A stretch of 64,000 nucleotides of DNA from Ornithinibacillus contaminans (GTDB taxonomy: Bacteria; Bacillota; Bacilli; Bacillales; Amphibacillaceae). This document shows, piece after piece, positions 18,653 through 28,073 of the stretch. The notes beneath the pieces were generated by a model. The model ran no database searches, was not told where the DNA came from, and worked only from the letters and a program-made list of their open reading frames with translations. Position numbers and translations under genes: made by a program. Numbering within the stretch: position 1 is the stretch's first letter; every line of letters starts with the position of its first letter. The stretch lies in contig NZ_LDPV02000024.1 of assembly GCF_001038425.2 (NCBI RefSeq), forward strand, positions 124,001 to 188,000, written 5' to 3'.

Positions 18653-19654
18653 TTATTCCTCCTCAGTCGTTTGATTCTCCGCAATCGTAGCTTTAATAGT
18701 TTCCGTTACGTTATAATCCACCATATAACAAGCCTGTTTTATTGCATTATAAATGGCACGATGATTGGAAGAGCCATGTGCTTTAATAACTGGTGCAGCT
18801 AAACCAAACAGACCTGCGCCCCCGTACTCGGAATAGTCTAGTTTATCCTTTAACCCTTTTAAGTCTCCCTTTAGCAATCCTGCCGCTAACTTTGTCTTCA
18901 TAGAGGACATAAAGGTTTCTTTTATCATTGAAAACAACGCAGAAGCTGTACCTTCAATGGTTTTCAGTGCAATATTTCCACTAAACCCATCCGTAATAAC
19001 TACATCTGCAACACCATCTAATAAATCTCTTGCTTCAACATTACCAACAAAATTAATAGGTGCTTTTTTCAGAAGATCAAACGCCTTCTTCGTTAAATCA
19101 TTTCCTTTTCCATCTTCGGTTCCAATATTTAATAAACCTACTCTCGGATTAGAGATGGAACGAACCTGCTCTGCATATATAGACCCCATTATCGCATACT
19201 GCAATAAGTGAGTTGGTTTGGCATCCACATTTGCACCAACATCTAGCATTAGAAATCCTTTTCCGTCTAGCGTTGGAAGTGTAGGACTTAGAGCCGGGCG
19301 GTCAATCCCTGGAATTCTACCAACAATAAACAACCCAGCACTCATCAATGCACCAGTATTCCCCGCAGAAATACAAGCATCGGCACGTTTTTCTTTTACT
19401 TCTTCAGCCATTAAAACTAAAGAGGAATTCTTCTTTCGGCGAACCGCTCGTACTGGTTCATCATCGCCAGTAATAACTTCATCAGCATGAATGATATCGA
19501 TTCGTTCTGTATTCGTTAAATATTCTTCAATCATTTCTTTATTTCCAACTAGAGAAATATGTAAGTTATCAATTTGCTTAATAGCTTCCATTGCACCTAG
19601 TACGATCTCCTTTGGTGCATGATCGCCACCCATCGCATCGATTGCTATTTTCAT
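18653..19654 (-). CDS. plsX: Phosphate acyltransferase PlsX
   Basis: A 333-residue PlsX that converts acyl-ACP to acyl-phosphate, the first step of phospholipid synthesis in Gram-positive bacteria. [18 protein letters not shown] is the diagnostic start, and [19 protein letters not shown] and [10 protein letters not shown] are conserved. It lies directly downstream of its regulator fapR and has a GGAGAA site before the ATG. Acyl-phosphate made here links the FabD/FabG/ACP pathway to membrane lipid. Confidence 0.98.
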   Translation of the reverse strand: MKIAIDAMGGDHAPKEIVLGAMEAIKQIDNLHISLVGNKEMIEEYLTNTERIDIIHADEVITGDDEPVRAVRRKKNSSLVLMAEEVKEKRADACISAGNTGALMSAGLFIVGRIPGIDRPALSPTLPTLDGKGFLMLDVGANVDAKPTHLLQYAIMGSIYAEQVRSISNPRVGLLNIGTEDGKGNDLTKKAFDLLKKAPINFVGNVEARDLLDGVADVVITDGFSGNIALKTIEGTASALFSMIKETFMSSMKTKLAAGLLKGDLKGLKDKLDYSEYGGAGLFGLAAPVIKAHGSSNHRAIYNAIKQACYMVDYNVTETIKATIAENQTTEEE

Positions 19655-19658
19655 TTAA

Positions 19659-20231
19659 TTATTCTCCTTTTTTCTCCGTTGACCGGTACATATGAAACGT
19701 TCCAGCAAACACTTTTTCACTATCTACAAAGCTATCAACATGAACAATAGTCAATCCCTTATCAGATATTCCTTTGACTATAGCCTTTGCCACGACGCGT
19801 TCACCTTGATGAACCTGTCTCATAAAGCTAAGTTCAGATGTAGCTGTTAATGCTAATTCATCATTAATCACAGCAACCGCTAACGAATTTGCCTGTGCAA
19901 ATAAATGATGTCCTCTAGCAATATTATTTCTAGTAAACACATGCTCTCTACCAATATCTAAAATTGAAATCGCACGTCTATCTAACTCAAGATCAATTAT
20001 TTCCCCAATTACATCCTCTAACGGTAACGATTTTACAGTTTCGGTCCATTGGACTTTGGCAACTGTTTTAATTCGTTCTCGTAATTCTGGAATCGATAAT
20101 TCCATTCGATCTAATCGTATCGTTTGGATACTAACATCGAATTTCTTGGCTAATTCCTCGTCCGTTATAAAAGGAGTTTCTTCAATCGTTTCCCGTAGTC
20201 GTTCTTGTCTCTTTATCTTAGGTATCCTCAT
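19659..20231 (-). CDS. fapR: Fatty acid and phospholipid synthesis regulator FapR
   Basis: A 190-residue repressor that responds to malonyl-CoA. The N-terminus has a DeoR-like helix-turn-helix ([19 protein letters not shown]), and the C-terminal half is a hot-dog effector domain with [13 protein letters not shown]. It represses its own operon and other lipid genes until malonyl-CoA builds up. The ATG at 20231 is chosen over an upstream GTG that overlaps the GGATGG site. A matching operator and promoter lie just upstream. Confidence 0.97.
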   Translation of the reverse strand: MRIPKIKRQERLRETIEETPFITDEELAKKFDVSIQTIRLDRMELSIPELRERIKTVAKVQWTETVKSLPLEDVIGEIIDLELDRRAISILDIGREHVFTRNNIARGHHLFAQANSLAVAVINDELALTATSELSFMRQVHQGERVVAKAIVKGISDKGLTIVHVDSFVDSEKVFAGTFHMYRSTEKKGE

Positions 20232-20283
20232 CAAAGCACCATCCACTTATAAAAATTATTGTTTACGATAATATTTGTTGCTA

Positions 20284-20300
20284 TTATGACTTGGTACTAA
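20284..20300 (-). promoter_or_regulatory. FapR operator
   Basis: The minus-strand 17-mer TTAGTACCAAGTCATAA fits my memory of the FapR box (TTAGTACC, short spacer, imperfect repeat). It lies five bases after the -10 box of the fapR promoter, where repressor binding would block transcription. This suggests autoregulation of fapR-plsX-fabD-fabG-acpP-rnc. Confidence 0.85.
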
Positions 20301-20304
20301 TAGT

Positions 20305-20333
20305 AATATATATTACCAAAACAAATTATGCAA
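20305..20333 (-). promoter_or_regulatory. Promoter of the fapR operon
   Basis: On the minus strand TTGCAT (20328-20333) and TATATT (20305-20310) are separated by 17 bases, between recG and fapR, with the FapR box immediately downstream. Confidence 0.8.
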
Positions 20334-20340
20334 GTCAGAT

Positions 20341-22374
20341 TTAGTCAAGCTTCGTATCAAAAATGCCTTCAACAGCTAATAAATCACGTATTTTTTTAAA
20401 TTTAGGATCTTCCTCAAGCAGATTAAATTCAACGATTTCTTGTGCATCATTTCGCGCTGTCTCTAACGCACGATAATCATGAATCATATCTGCCACTTTA
20501 AATTCTGGTAATCCACTTTGTTTTGTACCAAAAAAGTCCCCTGGACCGCGTAATTTTAAATCTTGCTCGGCAAGCTCAAATCCATCATTGGTCTCGGTCA
20601 TAATACGCATTCTTTCTTTACCGGTTTCACTTTTAGGATCTGCAATTAAGATACAATAGCTTTGCTTATCTCCACGCCCAACTCTACCTCTTAATTGATG
20701 TAGCTGTGAAAGTCCGAATCGTTCAGCATCATAAATGACCATAATTGTTGCGTTCGGTACATTGACTCCTACTTCTACTACAGTAGTTGATACAAGTATT
20801 TGGATTTCATTGGCTGCAAATTCCTTCATCACTTGATCCTTTTCATTGCTATGTAATCTACCATGCATTAAGCCCACTTGCAGTGAAGTGGAATAATAGT
20901 CAAGTAATTGCTGATGCAAATCGACTGCATCCTGAATATCTAGCTTGTCCGACTCTTCGATTAATGGACAAATAATATAGGCTTGTTCACCTTCCTGAAC
21001 CCGCTTTTCGATAAACTGTAGTACACGTTCAAACGAATTTGCCTTTGTCCAGTATGTCTCTATTTCTTTTCGACCTGCTGGCATTTCATTAATCACCGAT
21101 ACATCCATATCACCAAATGCCGTAATTGCTAATGTTCTTGGGATTGGGGTTGCGGTCATAAACAAGACATCCGGATGAAGTCCTTTATTACTTAATAATC
21201 GGCGTTGTTCCACACCAAATCGGTGTTGTTCATCAACAATAACAAGTCCTAGCTCATCGAAAAACACATCATCCTGAATGAGGGCATGTGTCCCTACTAG
21301 TATTTGGATTTCATGATTTTCTACGGCTGCTAAAATTTCTTTTCGCTTTTTCCCTTTCACCGATCCTGTCAGTAATTCCACTCTTGCCAAATCACCAAAT
21401 AGTTCGGTTAGGGAGTGATAATGCTGCTCTGCCAAAATTTCTGTTGGCACCATTAAGGCACCTTGCTTATGTGCCGTAACGGCTGCATAGAGTGCAATAG
21501 CAGCAACTGCCGTTTTTCCAGAGCCAACATCCCCTTGCAGGAGTCGATTCATCCGATAAGGTGATTTCATATCCGTTAAAATCTGCTGTAATGACTTGGA
21601 TTGAGCATTAGTTAATGTAAACGGAAATTGGTTAATGAATTGCTCAACTTTTGTTGCATCATAATCCTGTGCATTTCCAACTGATGCTTCTCGTCGTTGC
21701 TTCCGTAACACTTGTATCTTAAGTTGAAACAACAAAAACTCTTCATATGTAAATCTTCTTCTCGCATGTTTAAGCGCAATTCGATTAGTAGGAAAATGCA
21801 TCGTTTGTATGGCTTCACTACGAGTGGGGATTTTATATGCAGTAATATAGTCCTGGGGTAATATTTCCTCCATTTGTTCTCCGTAGGATTTGATTGCCTC
21901 TTGAATTACTTTTTTCAGCTTATAATTCGTGATATTTCCTTTAACTGAGTAAATTGGTTGAATCGCGGAGTCTTTTTCCAATGAACCTTTTGTAAAATTA
22001 CTAACGGTAATTTGCAAACGATGTGCATCCCATTTTCCGGTTAAGGTAACCATTTCACCAGAAGTCAGCTGGTTTTTCGCAAAGGCACGATTAAACATCA
22101 CTGCTTTCACGGCTACATTTTCCACTTCCACCATAAAAGTTAGTCTCGATTTTTTTCGACCATAAAAGGAAAGAGAAGGATCAGCTAGTACCCTTCCCTC
22201 TATCGTCACCTTATCCTCATGAATCAATTCACTAAGAGGTTTAATCTCAAACACATCGTAGCGCGAAGGAAAATATAACAGGAGATCTTCAATCGAATAA
22301 ATATTCAACCCTTCTAGATCCTCTGCAAATTTTTCCCCTACGCCTTTGATGTCTAGTATGGAATTTGCTAACAT
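20341..22374 (-). CDS. recG: ATP-dependent DNA helicase RecG
   Basis: A 677-residue RecG that remodels stalled replication forks and branch-migrates recombination intermediates. The N-terminal wedge/OB domain covers about residues 1-220. Helicase motifs follow: LLQGDVGSGKTAVAA (Walker A), VIVDEQHRFGVEQR (motif II), TATPIPRTLAI (motif III) and RGRVGRGDKQSYC (motif VI). The C-terminal LKLRGPGDFFGTKQSG is the conserved TRG region. It starts 15 bases after sdaAA with a modest ribosome binding site. Confidence 0.97.
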   Translation of the reverse strand: MLANSILDIKGVGEKFAEDLEGLNIYSIEDLLLYFPSRYDVFEIKPLSELIHEDKVTIEGRVLADPSLSFYGRKKSRLTFMVEVENVAVKAVMFNRAFAKNQLTSGEMVTLTGKWDAHRLQITVSNFTKGSLEKDSAIQPIYSVKGNITNYKLKKVIQEAIKSYGEQMEEILPQDYITAYKIPTRSEAIQTMHFPTNRIALKHARRRFTYEEFLLFQLKIQVLRKQRREASVGNAQDYDATKVEQFINQFPFTLTNAQSKSLQQILTDMKSPYRMNRLLQGDVGSGKTAVAAIALYAAVTAHKQGALMVPTEILAEQHYHSLTELFGDLARVELLTGSVKGKKRKEILAAVENHEIQILVGTHALIQDDVFFDELGLVIVDEQHRFGVEQRRLLSNKGLHPDVLFMTATPIPRTLAITAFGDMDVSVINEMPAGRKEIETYWTKANSFERVLQFIEKRVQEGEQAYIICPLIEESDKLDIQDAVDLHQQLLDYYSTSLQVGLMHGRLHSNEKDQVMKEFAANEIQILVSTTVVEVGVNVPNATIMVIYDAERFGLSQLHQLRGRVGRGDKQSYCILIADPKSETGKERMRIMTETNDGFELAEQDLKLRGPGDFFGTKQSGLPEFKVADMIHDYRALETARNDAQEIVEFNLLEEDPKFKKIRDLLAVEGIFDTKLD

Positions 22375-22389
22375 CCTAAATCACTCTTT

Positions 22390-23265
22390 CTATACAGTCA
22401 TTCCAAATATCTTTTCCTTCAGAAATCTTCCAGTTGGTGTGTCAGCAAGACCACCTTCACCTGTTTCCCGCAAAGATACGGGCATTTGGCTACCAATACG
22501 ATACATCGCTCCAATTACTTCATCACAAGGGATACGACTTGTCACACCTGCTAATGCCATATCTGCTGAAACAATCGCAAGTGCTGAACCTCCAGCATTA
22601 CGTTTAACACATGGAACCTCTACTAGTCCTGCTACTGGGTCACAGACAAGGCCTAACATATTTTTTAAAGTCATCGCAAAGGCTTCTGCTGATTGCTGAG
22701 GAGTTCCACCTGCCATTTCCACAATCGCAGCTGATGCCATTGCACCTGCAGATCCTACCTCTGCTTGACAACCACCAGCAGCTCCAGAAATAAAGGCATT
22801 ATTGGCAACAACGAGACCAAATGCACCTGCCGTAAAGAGATATCGAATCATTTGTTCACGTGTTGGGTTTAATTGTTCTTTCACAGCAAATAACGTACCT
22901 GGCACACAGCCTGCACTACCAGCAGTAGGCGTTGCACATATTACCCCCATTGCTGCATTGACTTCATTTGTACCCATCGCTTTACTTACCGCATCAAGCA
23001 TCAAATTCCCAGATAAAGGTGTTTTCTCCTTCATATAAGTTTGAATTTTCACCGCATCTCCACCAGTTAAGCCTGTTACGGACTGAACACCCTTCAGACT
23101 ATCCGCAATGGCTTTCTCCATTACTTGAAGGTTTCGTTCCATTTCTGCGAAAACTTCTTCTCGACTTTTATTTTTAACGTCCATTTCCTGACGGATCATT
23201 ACCTCTGACAATAAAATATTTTCGTTTTCTGCGATTTCTACTAATTCCGCAACTGTTCGAAACAT
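22390..23265 (-). CDS. sdaAA: L-serine dehydratase alpha subunit
   Basis: A 291-residue iron-sulfur subunit of the two-subunit L-serine dehydratase, which deaminates serine to pyruvate. Conserved cysteines are seen in the VICATPTAGSAGCVPG, GGCQAEVGSAGAMA and CDPVAGLVEVPC segments and likely hold the [4Fe-4S] cluster. The opening MFRTVAELVEIAE is typical. A GAGAGGAG site precedes the ATG, and it follows sdaAB by 14 bases. Length is normal. Confidence 0.96.
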   Translation of the reverse strand: MFRTVAELVEIAENENILLSEVMIRQEMDVKNKSREEVFAEMERNLQVMEKAIADSLKGVQSVTGLTGGDAVKIQTYMKEKTPLSGNLMLDAVSKAMGTNEVNAAMGVICATPTAGSAGCVPGTLFAVKEQLNPTREQMIRYLFTAGAFGLVVANNAFISGAAGGCQAEVGSAGAMASAAIVEMAGGTPQQSAEAFAMTLKNMLGLVCDPVAGLVEVPCVKRNAGGSALAIVSADMALAGVTSRIPCDEVIGAMYRIGSQMPVSLRETGEGGLADTPTGRFLKEKIFGMTV

Positions 23266-23279
23266 GTGAAATCTCCTCT

Positions 23280-23942
23280 CTAGCTTACTATTTTCGAAAT
23301 CTGTATGATATGGTCTGCATCTTCTAATTCTAGCAAAATAGCATCCTCAATATTTTGATCTACCTCGATGACCATCAATGCCTCTTTGCCAACATCTTTT
23401 CGGTTCACTTCCATATGACCAATATTTATTTCATGCTTTGCTAAAATTTTGGTTACAGAAGCAATGGCTCCGAAACGGTCATTGTGCATAATCAGAATGG
23501 CTGGGTGGTTTCCGGAAAGTCTTAGTTCAAATCCATTTAATTCTGTAATTTCCACCTTTCCACCACCAATTGATATTCCGACAATTTCTAGCTTATCTTG
23601 ATCATCACCTATAATCAGGCGCACCGTATTCGGATGGTCCGTTTTAGCACTATCCTCGATAAATTCAATCGCTAATCCAGAATCCTTTGCTAACGCTAAC
23701 GCACTACTCATTCTTGTGTCATCTGTATTAAACCCTAATAAACCACCAGCTAAAGCAAAATCAGTCCCATGCCCCTGATAGGTTTTAGCAAATGAACCAT
23801 ATAAGTGGATCTTTGCCCATTTCGGTTGTTTTCCAAATATATTACGTGCCGCAAGACCTATTCTCGCCGCACCTGCTGTATGTGAACTTGAAGGTCCAAC
23901 CATGACTGGACCGATAATATCGAAAACAGAATTATATTTCAT
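23280..23942 (-). CDS. sdaAB: L-serine dehydratase beta subunit
   Basis: The 220-residue partner of SdaAA. The N-terminal region has GPSSSHTAGAARIG, the serine-dehydratase beta domain motif near residue 17. The C-terminal 75 residues form an ACT domain (HPAILIMHNDRFGAIASVTKIL), a likely small-molecule regulatory site. It is the first gene of the sdaAB-sdaAA unit and is transcribed away from the permease gene from an overlapping promoter region. Confidence 0.96.
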   Translation of the reverse strand: MKYNSVFDIIGPVMVGPSSSHTAGAARIGLAARNIFGKQPKWAKIHLYGSFAKTYQGHGTDFALAGGLLGFNTDDTRMSSALALAKDSGLAIEFIEDSAKTDHPNTVRLIIGDDQDKLEIVGISIGGGKVEITELNGFELRLSGNHPAILIMHNDRFGAIASVTKILAKHEINIGHMEVNRKDVGKEALMVIEVDQNIEDAILLELEDADHIIQISKIVS

Positions 23943-23984
23943 CTGTACTACACCGCCTATTTTTTTCTTGAAATTTAAGGTCTA

Positions 23985-24013
23985 TTGTAAATTATATCAA
24001 AAACTATTATAAT
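23985..24013 (+). promoter_or_regulatory. Promoter of the NCS2 permease gene
   Basis: TTGTAA (23985-23990) and TATAAT (24008-24013) are separated by 17 bases on the plus strand. The start would be near 24020, giving a leader of about 90 bases. No purine-riboswitch core was recognised in it. Confidence 0.7.
23991..23999 (-). promoter_or_regulatory. Extended -10 promoter of sdaAB-sdaAA
   Basis: The minus strand reads TGATATAAT, a perfect -10 hexamer with the TGn extension, 49 bases before the sdaAB start. The -35 match is poor. The element lies inside the spacer of the opposite permease promoter, so polymerase cannot occupy both at once. Confidence 0.55.
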
Positions 24014-24108
24014 AATCATTTGTGGATTGTAGTTTTTCTCTTGTTTTTTTATTTTGGAGTGAACTATTAATCGGGTGGGAGAGGGATAAGCAAAATCAAG
24101 GAGTATAC

Positions 24109-25380
24109 ATGCCTTTAAATACGCTGAATAACAAGGCGACACTTCGGAATGACCTAATAGCTGGAATTATTGGCTATTTAACAACTGTTTATATTGTGGT
24201 AGTAAATGGTTCTATCCTTAGTGAAGCTGGAATTTCACTTGAAGCTGGTATGATGGCTACGATTTTAGCTAGTTTTGTTGGGACACTTCTTATGGGGATC
24301 TTCAGCAAATTACCATTGATATTAATCCCAGGTATGGGAATCAATGCATTATTTGCTTATTCGATCATCCAAGGAAATGGCCTAACGTATCAGGAAGGAC
24401 TCGCAGTAGTTTTAGTTGCGTCGGCTATCTTTTTATTGACTGCCTTTACCTCATTAGGTAATAAGTTAAAAGAAGCCATTCCAGATTCGTTAAAACATGC
24501 TATAAGTGTTGGCTTAGGATTTTTCCTTATATTAATTGGCTTGGAAAAGAGCGGTCTCATAACTAGCGGTGACAGTACGATAATCGCTATTGGTGATTTT
24601 AGTTCACCAGTAATATTTGTCAGCCTAATCACGCTATTTATCGCCATTTTTCTTTTTGTTAAAAATGTACCGGCTAATTTTTTAATTACCATGATTATTG
24701 GTACGATACTTGCCTTTTGTTTTGGTATTATCGAAACTGGTGAAAAAACAGTTATCACAGGAACATCTAACGTATTTTATATGCCATCTTTTTCAGCTTT
24801 TGATTCTCTTTCTTTTTGGTTGAGTGTATTTCCGTTAGCAATGATCCTGATATTCGAAAATATGGGACTGCTAAATGGACAGCTAGCGATGTTAAACCGT
24901 GAGGAATCGTATCAAACAAGCTACAAGACAACAGCAATATCGACGCTTAGCTGTGCCTTTCTTGGAACATCACCTACTGTATCAGCAGCAGAAAATGCCG
25001 CTGTTATTGCTTCAAAAGGTAAAACAGGCTTTGCTGCCATCGTTGCGAGTATCCTCTTTATTGGAACAATCTTTATCATTCCATGGATCTCGATGATTCC
25101 AAATGTTGCCATTAGTCCTATTTTAATTATCGTTGGCTTCTTGATGGTCCAAAATATACGCCATATTCCACTTGATAATATTTCGGAAGCAATTCCCGCT
25201 TTCCTTATTATCGTGATGATACCATTTACGTATAGTATCGCCGATGGAATGGCTTTTGGATTTATCGCCTACCCTATCGTTAAAATGGCTTTAGGAAAAC
25301 AAAAAGAATTATCAATGGCTGTTGTTATCATTTCATTCCTGTTTGTCTGTGATTTTCTATTGAAAATAGTAGGGATATAA
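24109..25380 (+). CDS. NCS2-family (AzgA-like) purine permease
   Basis: A 423-residue, very hydrophobic protein with about a dozen transmembrane segments. It fits the nucleobase:cation symporter 2 superfamily, probably the AzgA-like hypoxanthine/guanine branch: TLRNDLIAGIIGYLTTVYIVV at the start, PGMGINALFAYSII, and GTSPTVSAAENAAVIASKG in the substrate region. The substrate is inferred from the family. The ATG at 24109 has an AAGGAG site five bases away; a longer frame upstream lacks a site and would add a non-family extension. It is a plus-strand insertion between sdaAB and fakA, which are adjacent in B. subtilis. Confidence 0.9.
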   Translation: MPLNTLNNKATLRNDLIAGIIGYLTTVYIVVVNGSILSEAGISLEAGMMATILASFVGTLLMGIFSKLPLILIPGMGINALFAYSIIQGNGLTYQEGLAVVLVASAIFLLTAFTSLGNKLKEAIPDSLKHAISVGLGFFLILIGLEKSGLITSGDSTIIAIGDFSSPVIFVSLITLFIAIFLFVKNVPANFLITMIIGTILAFCFGIIETGEKTVITGTSNVFYMPSFSAFDSLSFWLSVFPLAMILIFENMGLLNGQLAMLNREESYQTSYKTTAISTLSCAFLGTSPTVSAAENAAVIASKGKTGFAAIVASILFIGTIFIIPWISMIPNVAISPILIIVGFLMVQNIRHIPLDNISEAIPAFLIIVMIPFTYSIADGMAFGFIAYPIVKMALGKQKELSMAVVIISFLFVCDFLLKIVGI

Positions 25381-25414
25381 AAAAATTCGCCCATCATAAG
25401 GGCGAATTTTTTTT
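25381..25414. terminator. Bidirectional terminator between permease and fakA
   Basis: Arms AAATTCGCCC (to 25392) and GGGCGAATTT (from 25400) are perfectly complementary and flanked by A- and T-runs on both sides. It can end the permease transcript rightward and the fakA transcript leftward. Confidence 0.9.
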
Positions 25415-25420
25415 ATTCTA

Positions 25421-27082
25421 TTATTCAACTGAGAAAATATATGAATAGATTGGTTGGTTACCGTTATGCACTTCTATTTCAACATCTTCATACTGTTCCT
25501 CGATGAAGCCAACTAGTTCATTCACTTCATCTTCATTAACATCTTCACCAGTCAAGATAGTTAAAATTTCATCATCTTCCGTTATAAGCTCCTGGAATAA
25601 CAGCTTAACAGCTTCTAAACGTTCTTTATGTGTAGCAACAATTTTACCTTCTGCAATCCCCATGAAATTACCATTTTCAATCGCAATACCATCAATTTGT
25701 GTATCACGAACCGCATACGTAATTTGTCCAGTTTTAACGTGCGAGCTAGCCTCTAGCATATTTGCTTTGTTAGAAGCAATATCTTCATCTGGATGGAATG
25801 CAAGCAATGCACTAATCCCTTGTGGAATTGTCTTTGTTGCAACAACAGCTACATTGATCTCCGCAAGCTCTGCTGCTTGATCTGCTGCCATAATAATATT
25901 TTTATTATTCGGTAGAACAATGACATTTTTAGCGTTGGCTTTTTCAATGGCATCCGTAATATCCTGTGTACTAGGATTCATTGTTTGCCCACCTTCAATA
26001 ACAACAGTTGCACCAAGACTTTCAAACAATGTCTTTAATCCAGATCCCATTGCTACTGTGACAATACCAAATTCAGCCTTTTCTTTAGATACTTTCTTTG
26101 GTTCTTTATCGCCAACGATTGCGGTATGTTGCTCACGCATGTTTTCGATTTTCATATTAATTAAGCTACCGTGACGCTGTCCAATTGATAATACATTACC
26201 AGGATATTCAGCATGTACGTGAACTTTTACAATTTCATCATCGGATACAACTAACAAGGAATCTCCATGTTGACTTAACTCATTACGAAAAGCAGTTTCA
26301 TCAAATGGATGCTCTTTTAATTTTTCAGGATCAAATTTCACCATGAACTCCGTGCAATAACCAAATTCGATTTCTGAAGTGTCCATGAAATCTTGTGCAG
26401 ATTTGTGATGCTCGGCGTTAACCATCGCATCCATTTCCACTACTTCCGTATCTTCTGGAAGCTCTTCTCCTTTTAAAGAAGACAAGAATCCTTCATAAAC
26501 AGTTACAAGACCTTGACCACCAGAATCCACAACACCAACTTCTTTTAGAACTGGAAGTAAATCAGGGGTTCACTTCAAGGAAGCCTTTGCTTCTTGTAGA
26601 ACTTTTTCAAGCATTACAATAACATCATCTTCTGTGTTCGCAACCTCTACCGCCTTTTTAGCAGCATCTTTTGCTACGGTTAGAATCGTTCCTTCGACAG
26701 GCTTCATTACAGCCTTATACGCCGTTTGAACACCTGTTTCAAAAGCGATTGCTAAATCCTTTGTAGTAACAGTTGCCTTTGATTCCATACCTTTGGCAAA
26801 GCCTCTAAAAATTTGCGATAAAATAACACCAGAGTTACCTCTAGCACCCATTAATAAGCCTTTAGAGAAGGCTTGCGCAACCTCAGAGATATTATCTGAT
26901 TTTGATTTTTTTACTTCATTAGCACCTGAAGTCATTGATAAATTCATATTTGTTCCTGTATCTCCATCTGGAACCGGAAATACATTCAGTGCATCAATTC
27001 TTTTGGCATTATTTGTTAGATGATGTGCTCCTGTTAGCACCATCTGTGAAAAAACAATGCCGTCTAGCTTCTGTACTGCCAC
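25421..27082 (-). pseudogene. fakA: Fatty acid kinase catalytic subunit, split by an in-frame UGA
   Basis: The reading frame is that of FakA/YloV, which phosphorylates fatty acids held by FakB and feeds exogenous fatty acids into lipid synthesis. The N-terminal DhaL-like domain is intact to residue 170 with the metal-binding DGDTGTN at 39-45. A TGA codon at 26570-26572 then stops it. Translation in the same frame continues TPDLLPVLKEVGV and DSGGQGLVTVYEGF with no shift, through the middle and C-terminal domains to 25421. Including the stop position the frame spans 553 codons, the normal family length, so only one codon is wrong. Homologues usually have a basic residue there, and CGA or AGA to TGA is one change. 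It may be a true nonsense mutation or a sequencing error. Translation begins at GTG after GGGAGGA. Confidence 0.9.
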
Positions 27083-27116
27083 AATAGTTCCTCCCTCTAA
27101 AATCAGGTGAGCAAAA

Positions 27117-27479
27117 TTAGTCTTTTGCTACACGTACTCCTTGTATGTAGATATTAACCGAATCAATTTCAAGTCCCAAGGTCTTGCTCAAAGTGTATTT
27201 AACCTGTGATTGAACATTATGAGCCACTTCAGAAATTTTCGTACCATAACTCACGATAATATACATATCTATATGTAAGTGATTATTCTCTTGTCGAACG
27301 ACAACACCGCGAGAATAGTTCTCTTTACGTAAAATTTCTGCTATACCGTCTTTAATTTGGCTTTTTGATGCCATTCCAACGATCCCATAGCATTCTACCG
27401 CTGCGCCACCAGCAATTGTCGAGATAACTTCATTCGTTATGGTTACATGACCATCCTTTGTATTCAATTCAATGGACAT
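27117..27479 (-). CDS. yloU: Asp23/Gls24 family protein YloU
   Basis: A 120-residue member of the Asp23 (alkaline shock protein) family. [27 protein letters not shown] and the later [23 protein letters not shown] are typical. Family members in Firmicutes are linked to the cell envelope or to the co-transcribed fatty acid kinase FakA; the exact role here is unknown. It precedes fakA by 34 bases on the same strand and has an AAGGAGG site, so both belong to one operon, now ending in a broken fakA. Confidence 0.94.
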   Translation of the reverse strand: MSIELNTKDGHVTITNEVISTIAGGAAVECYGIVGMASKSQIKDGIAEILRKENYSRGVVVRQENNHLHIDMYIIVSYGTKISEVAHNVQSQVKYTLSKTLGLEIDSVNIYIQGVRVAKD

Positions 27480-27512
27480 TTTTATCCTCCTTTTAATAAC
27501 TTCCTTAAGGAT

Positions 27513-27541
27513 ATTTTACTACAATTGATACCATATTGCAC
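27513..27541 (-). promoter_or_regulatory. Promoter of yloU-fakA
   Basis: On the minus strand GTGCAA (27536-27541) and TAAAAT (27513-27518) have a 17-base spacer, 34 bases before the yloU ATG. Both boxes are one mismatch from consensus. Confidence 0.55.
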
Positions 27542-27693
27542 TTTAGGTCTGTTTAATAAATATTGTATAATACCAGAAAAAATAAGCTAACCACCGTGCA
27601 AAAGGTGTCTCCAAAGAGTGCGGGCGACCTTTTCGCCCCTTATAACAATGAACGATTCCAGTAATTCTGTCAAGAGATTTTTCTTTATATATA

Positions 27694-27722
27694 TTGCATT
27701 CTTGCCCTGGTTGTGGTAAATT
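27694..27722 (+). promoter_or_regulatory. Promoter of rpmB
   Basis: TTGCAT (27694-27699) and TAAATT (27717-27722) are spaced by 17 bases on the plus strand, 45 bases before the rpmB start. Confidence 0.6.
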
Positions 27723-27767
27723 GTAAAAGTGTTAAATTGACTTTTGTTAAGAGTAGGAGGGATTACC

Positions 27768-27956
27768 ATGGCAAGACAATGTGTTGTTACTGGACGTAAA
27801 ACTCGCAGTGGAAACCAACGCTCTCACGCTATGAATTCCAACAAGCGTAATTGGAAAGCTAATGTGCAAAAAGTTCGTATTCTGGTAGACGGAAAGCCTA
27901 AACGTGTATATGTTTCTGCACGCGCACTTAAATCAGGTAAAGTAGAACGCGTTTAA
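27768..27956 (+). CDS. rpmB: 50S ribosomal protein L28
   Basis: The 62-residue protein [16 protein letters not shown]... through [14 protein letters not shown] is L28 of the large subunit. A strong GGAGGG site lies before the ATG at 27768; an in-frame ATG eight codons upstream has no site and is not part of the family protein. It is transcribed divergently from yloU and convergently toward spoVM, as in B. subtilis. It has its own promoter and terminator. Confidence 0.98.
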   Translation: MARQCVVTGRKTRSGNQRSHAMNSNKRNWKANVQKVRILVDGKPKRVYVSARALKSGKVERV

Positions 27957-27986
27957 TATATTTTACCGTAACATTAGTTATTAGCT

Positions 27987-28016
27987 AAAAGCACCCATAT
28001 TAAACTGGGTGCTTTT
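27987..28016. terminator. Terminator of rpmB
   Basis: Perfect arms AAAAGCACCCA (27987-27997) and TGGGTGCTTTT (28006-28016), with T-rich sequence following on the plus strand, 30 bases after rpmB. The flanking A-run allows function in the other direction too. Confidence 0.92.
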
Positions 28017-28073
28017 CTAATTTTTTAGGAATTTATAAAATTAAACACTGTGGATAACTGACGTTACTTGAAC

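Noticed and set aside
24022-24108. N-terminal extension of the NCS2 permease
   Set aside because: An in-frame extension exists, but it lacks a ribosome site and overlaps the leader, while ATG 24109 has AAGGAG at the right distance and matches the family start.
24020-24108. Purine riboswitch in the permease leader
   Set aside because: The leader is short and T-rich, and I could not find the conserved TATA...CCTAC-type purine aptamer core or a terminator.
26530-26572. Frameshift in fakA
   Set aside because: Both halves are in the same reading frame and the sequence between them translates to the expected FakA residues, so the defect is one stop codon, not an indel.
26570-26572. Selenocysteine or recoded UGA in fakA
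   Set aside because: No selenocysteine insertion hairpin or conserved Cys/Sec position is apparent, and homologues usually carry a basic residue here. UGA ends several other genes in the window.
27622-27638. GGGCGA/TCGCCC hairpin upstream of rpmB
   Set aside because: A six-pair stem without a following T-run, located upstream of the rpmB promoter; too short and isolated to call a terminator or RNA element.
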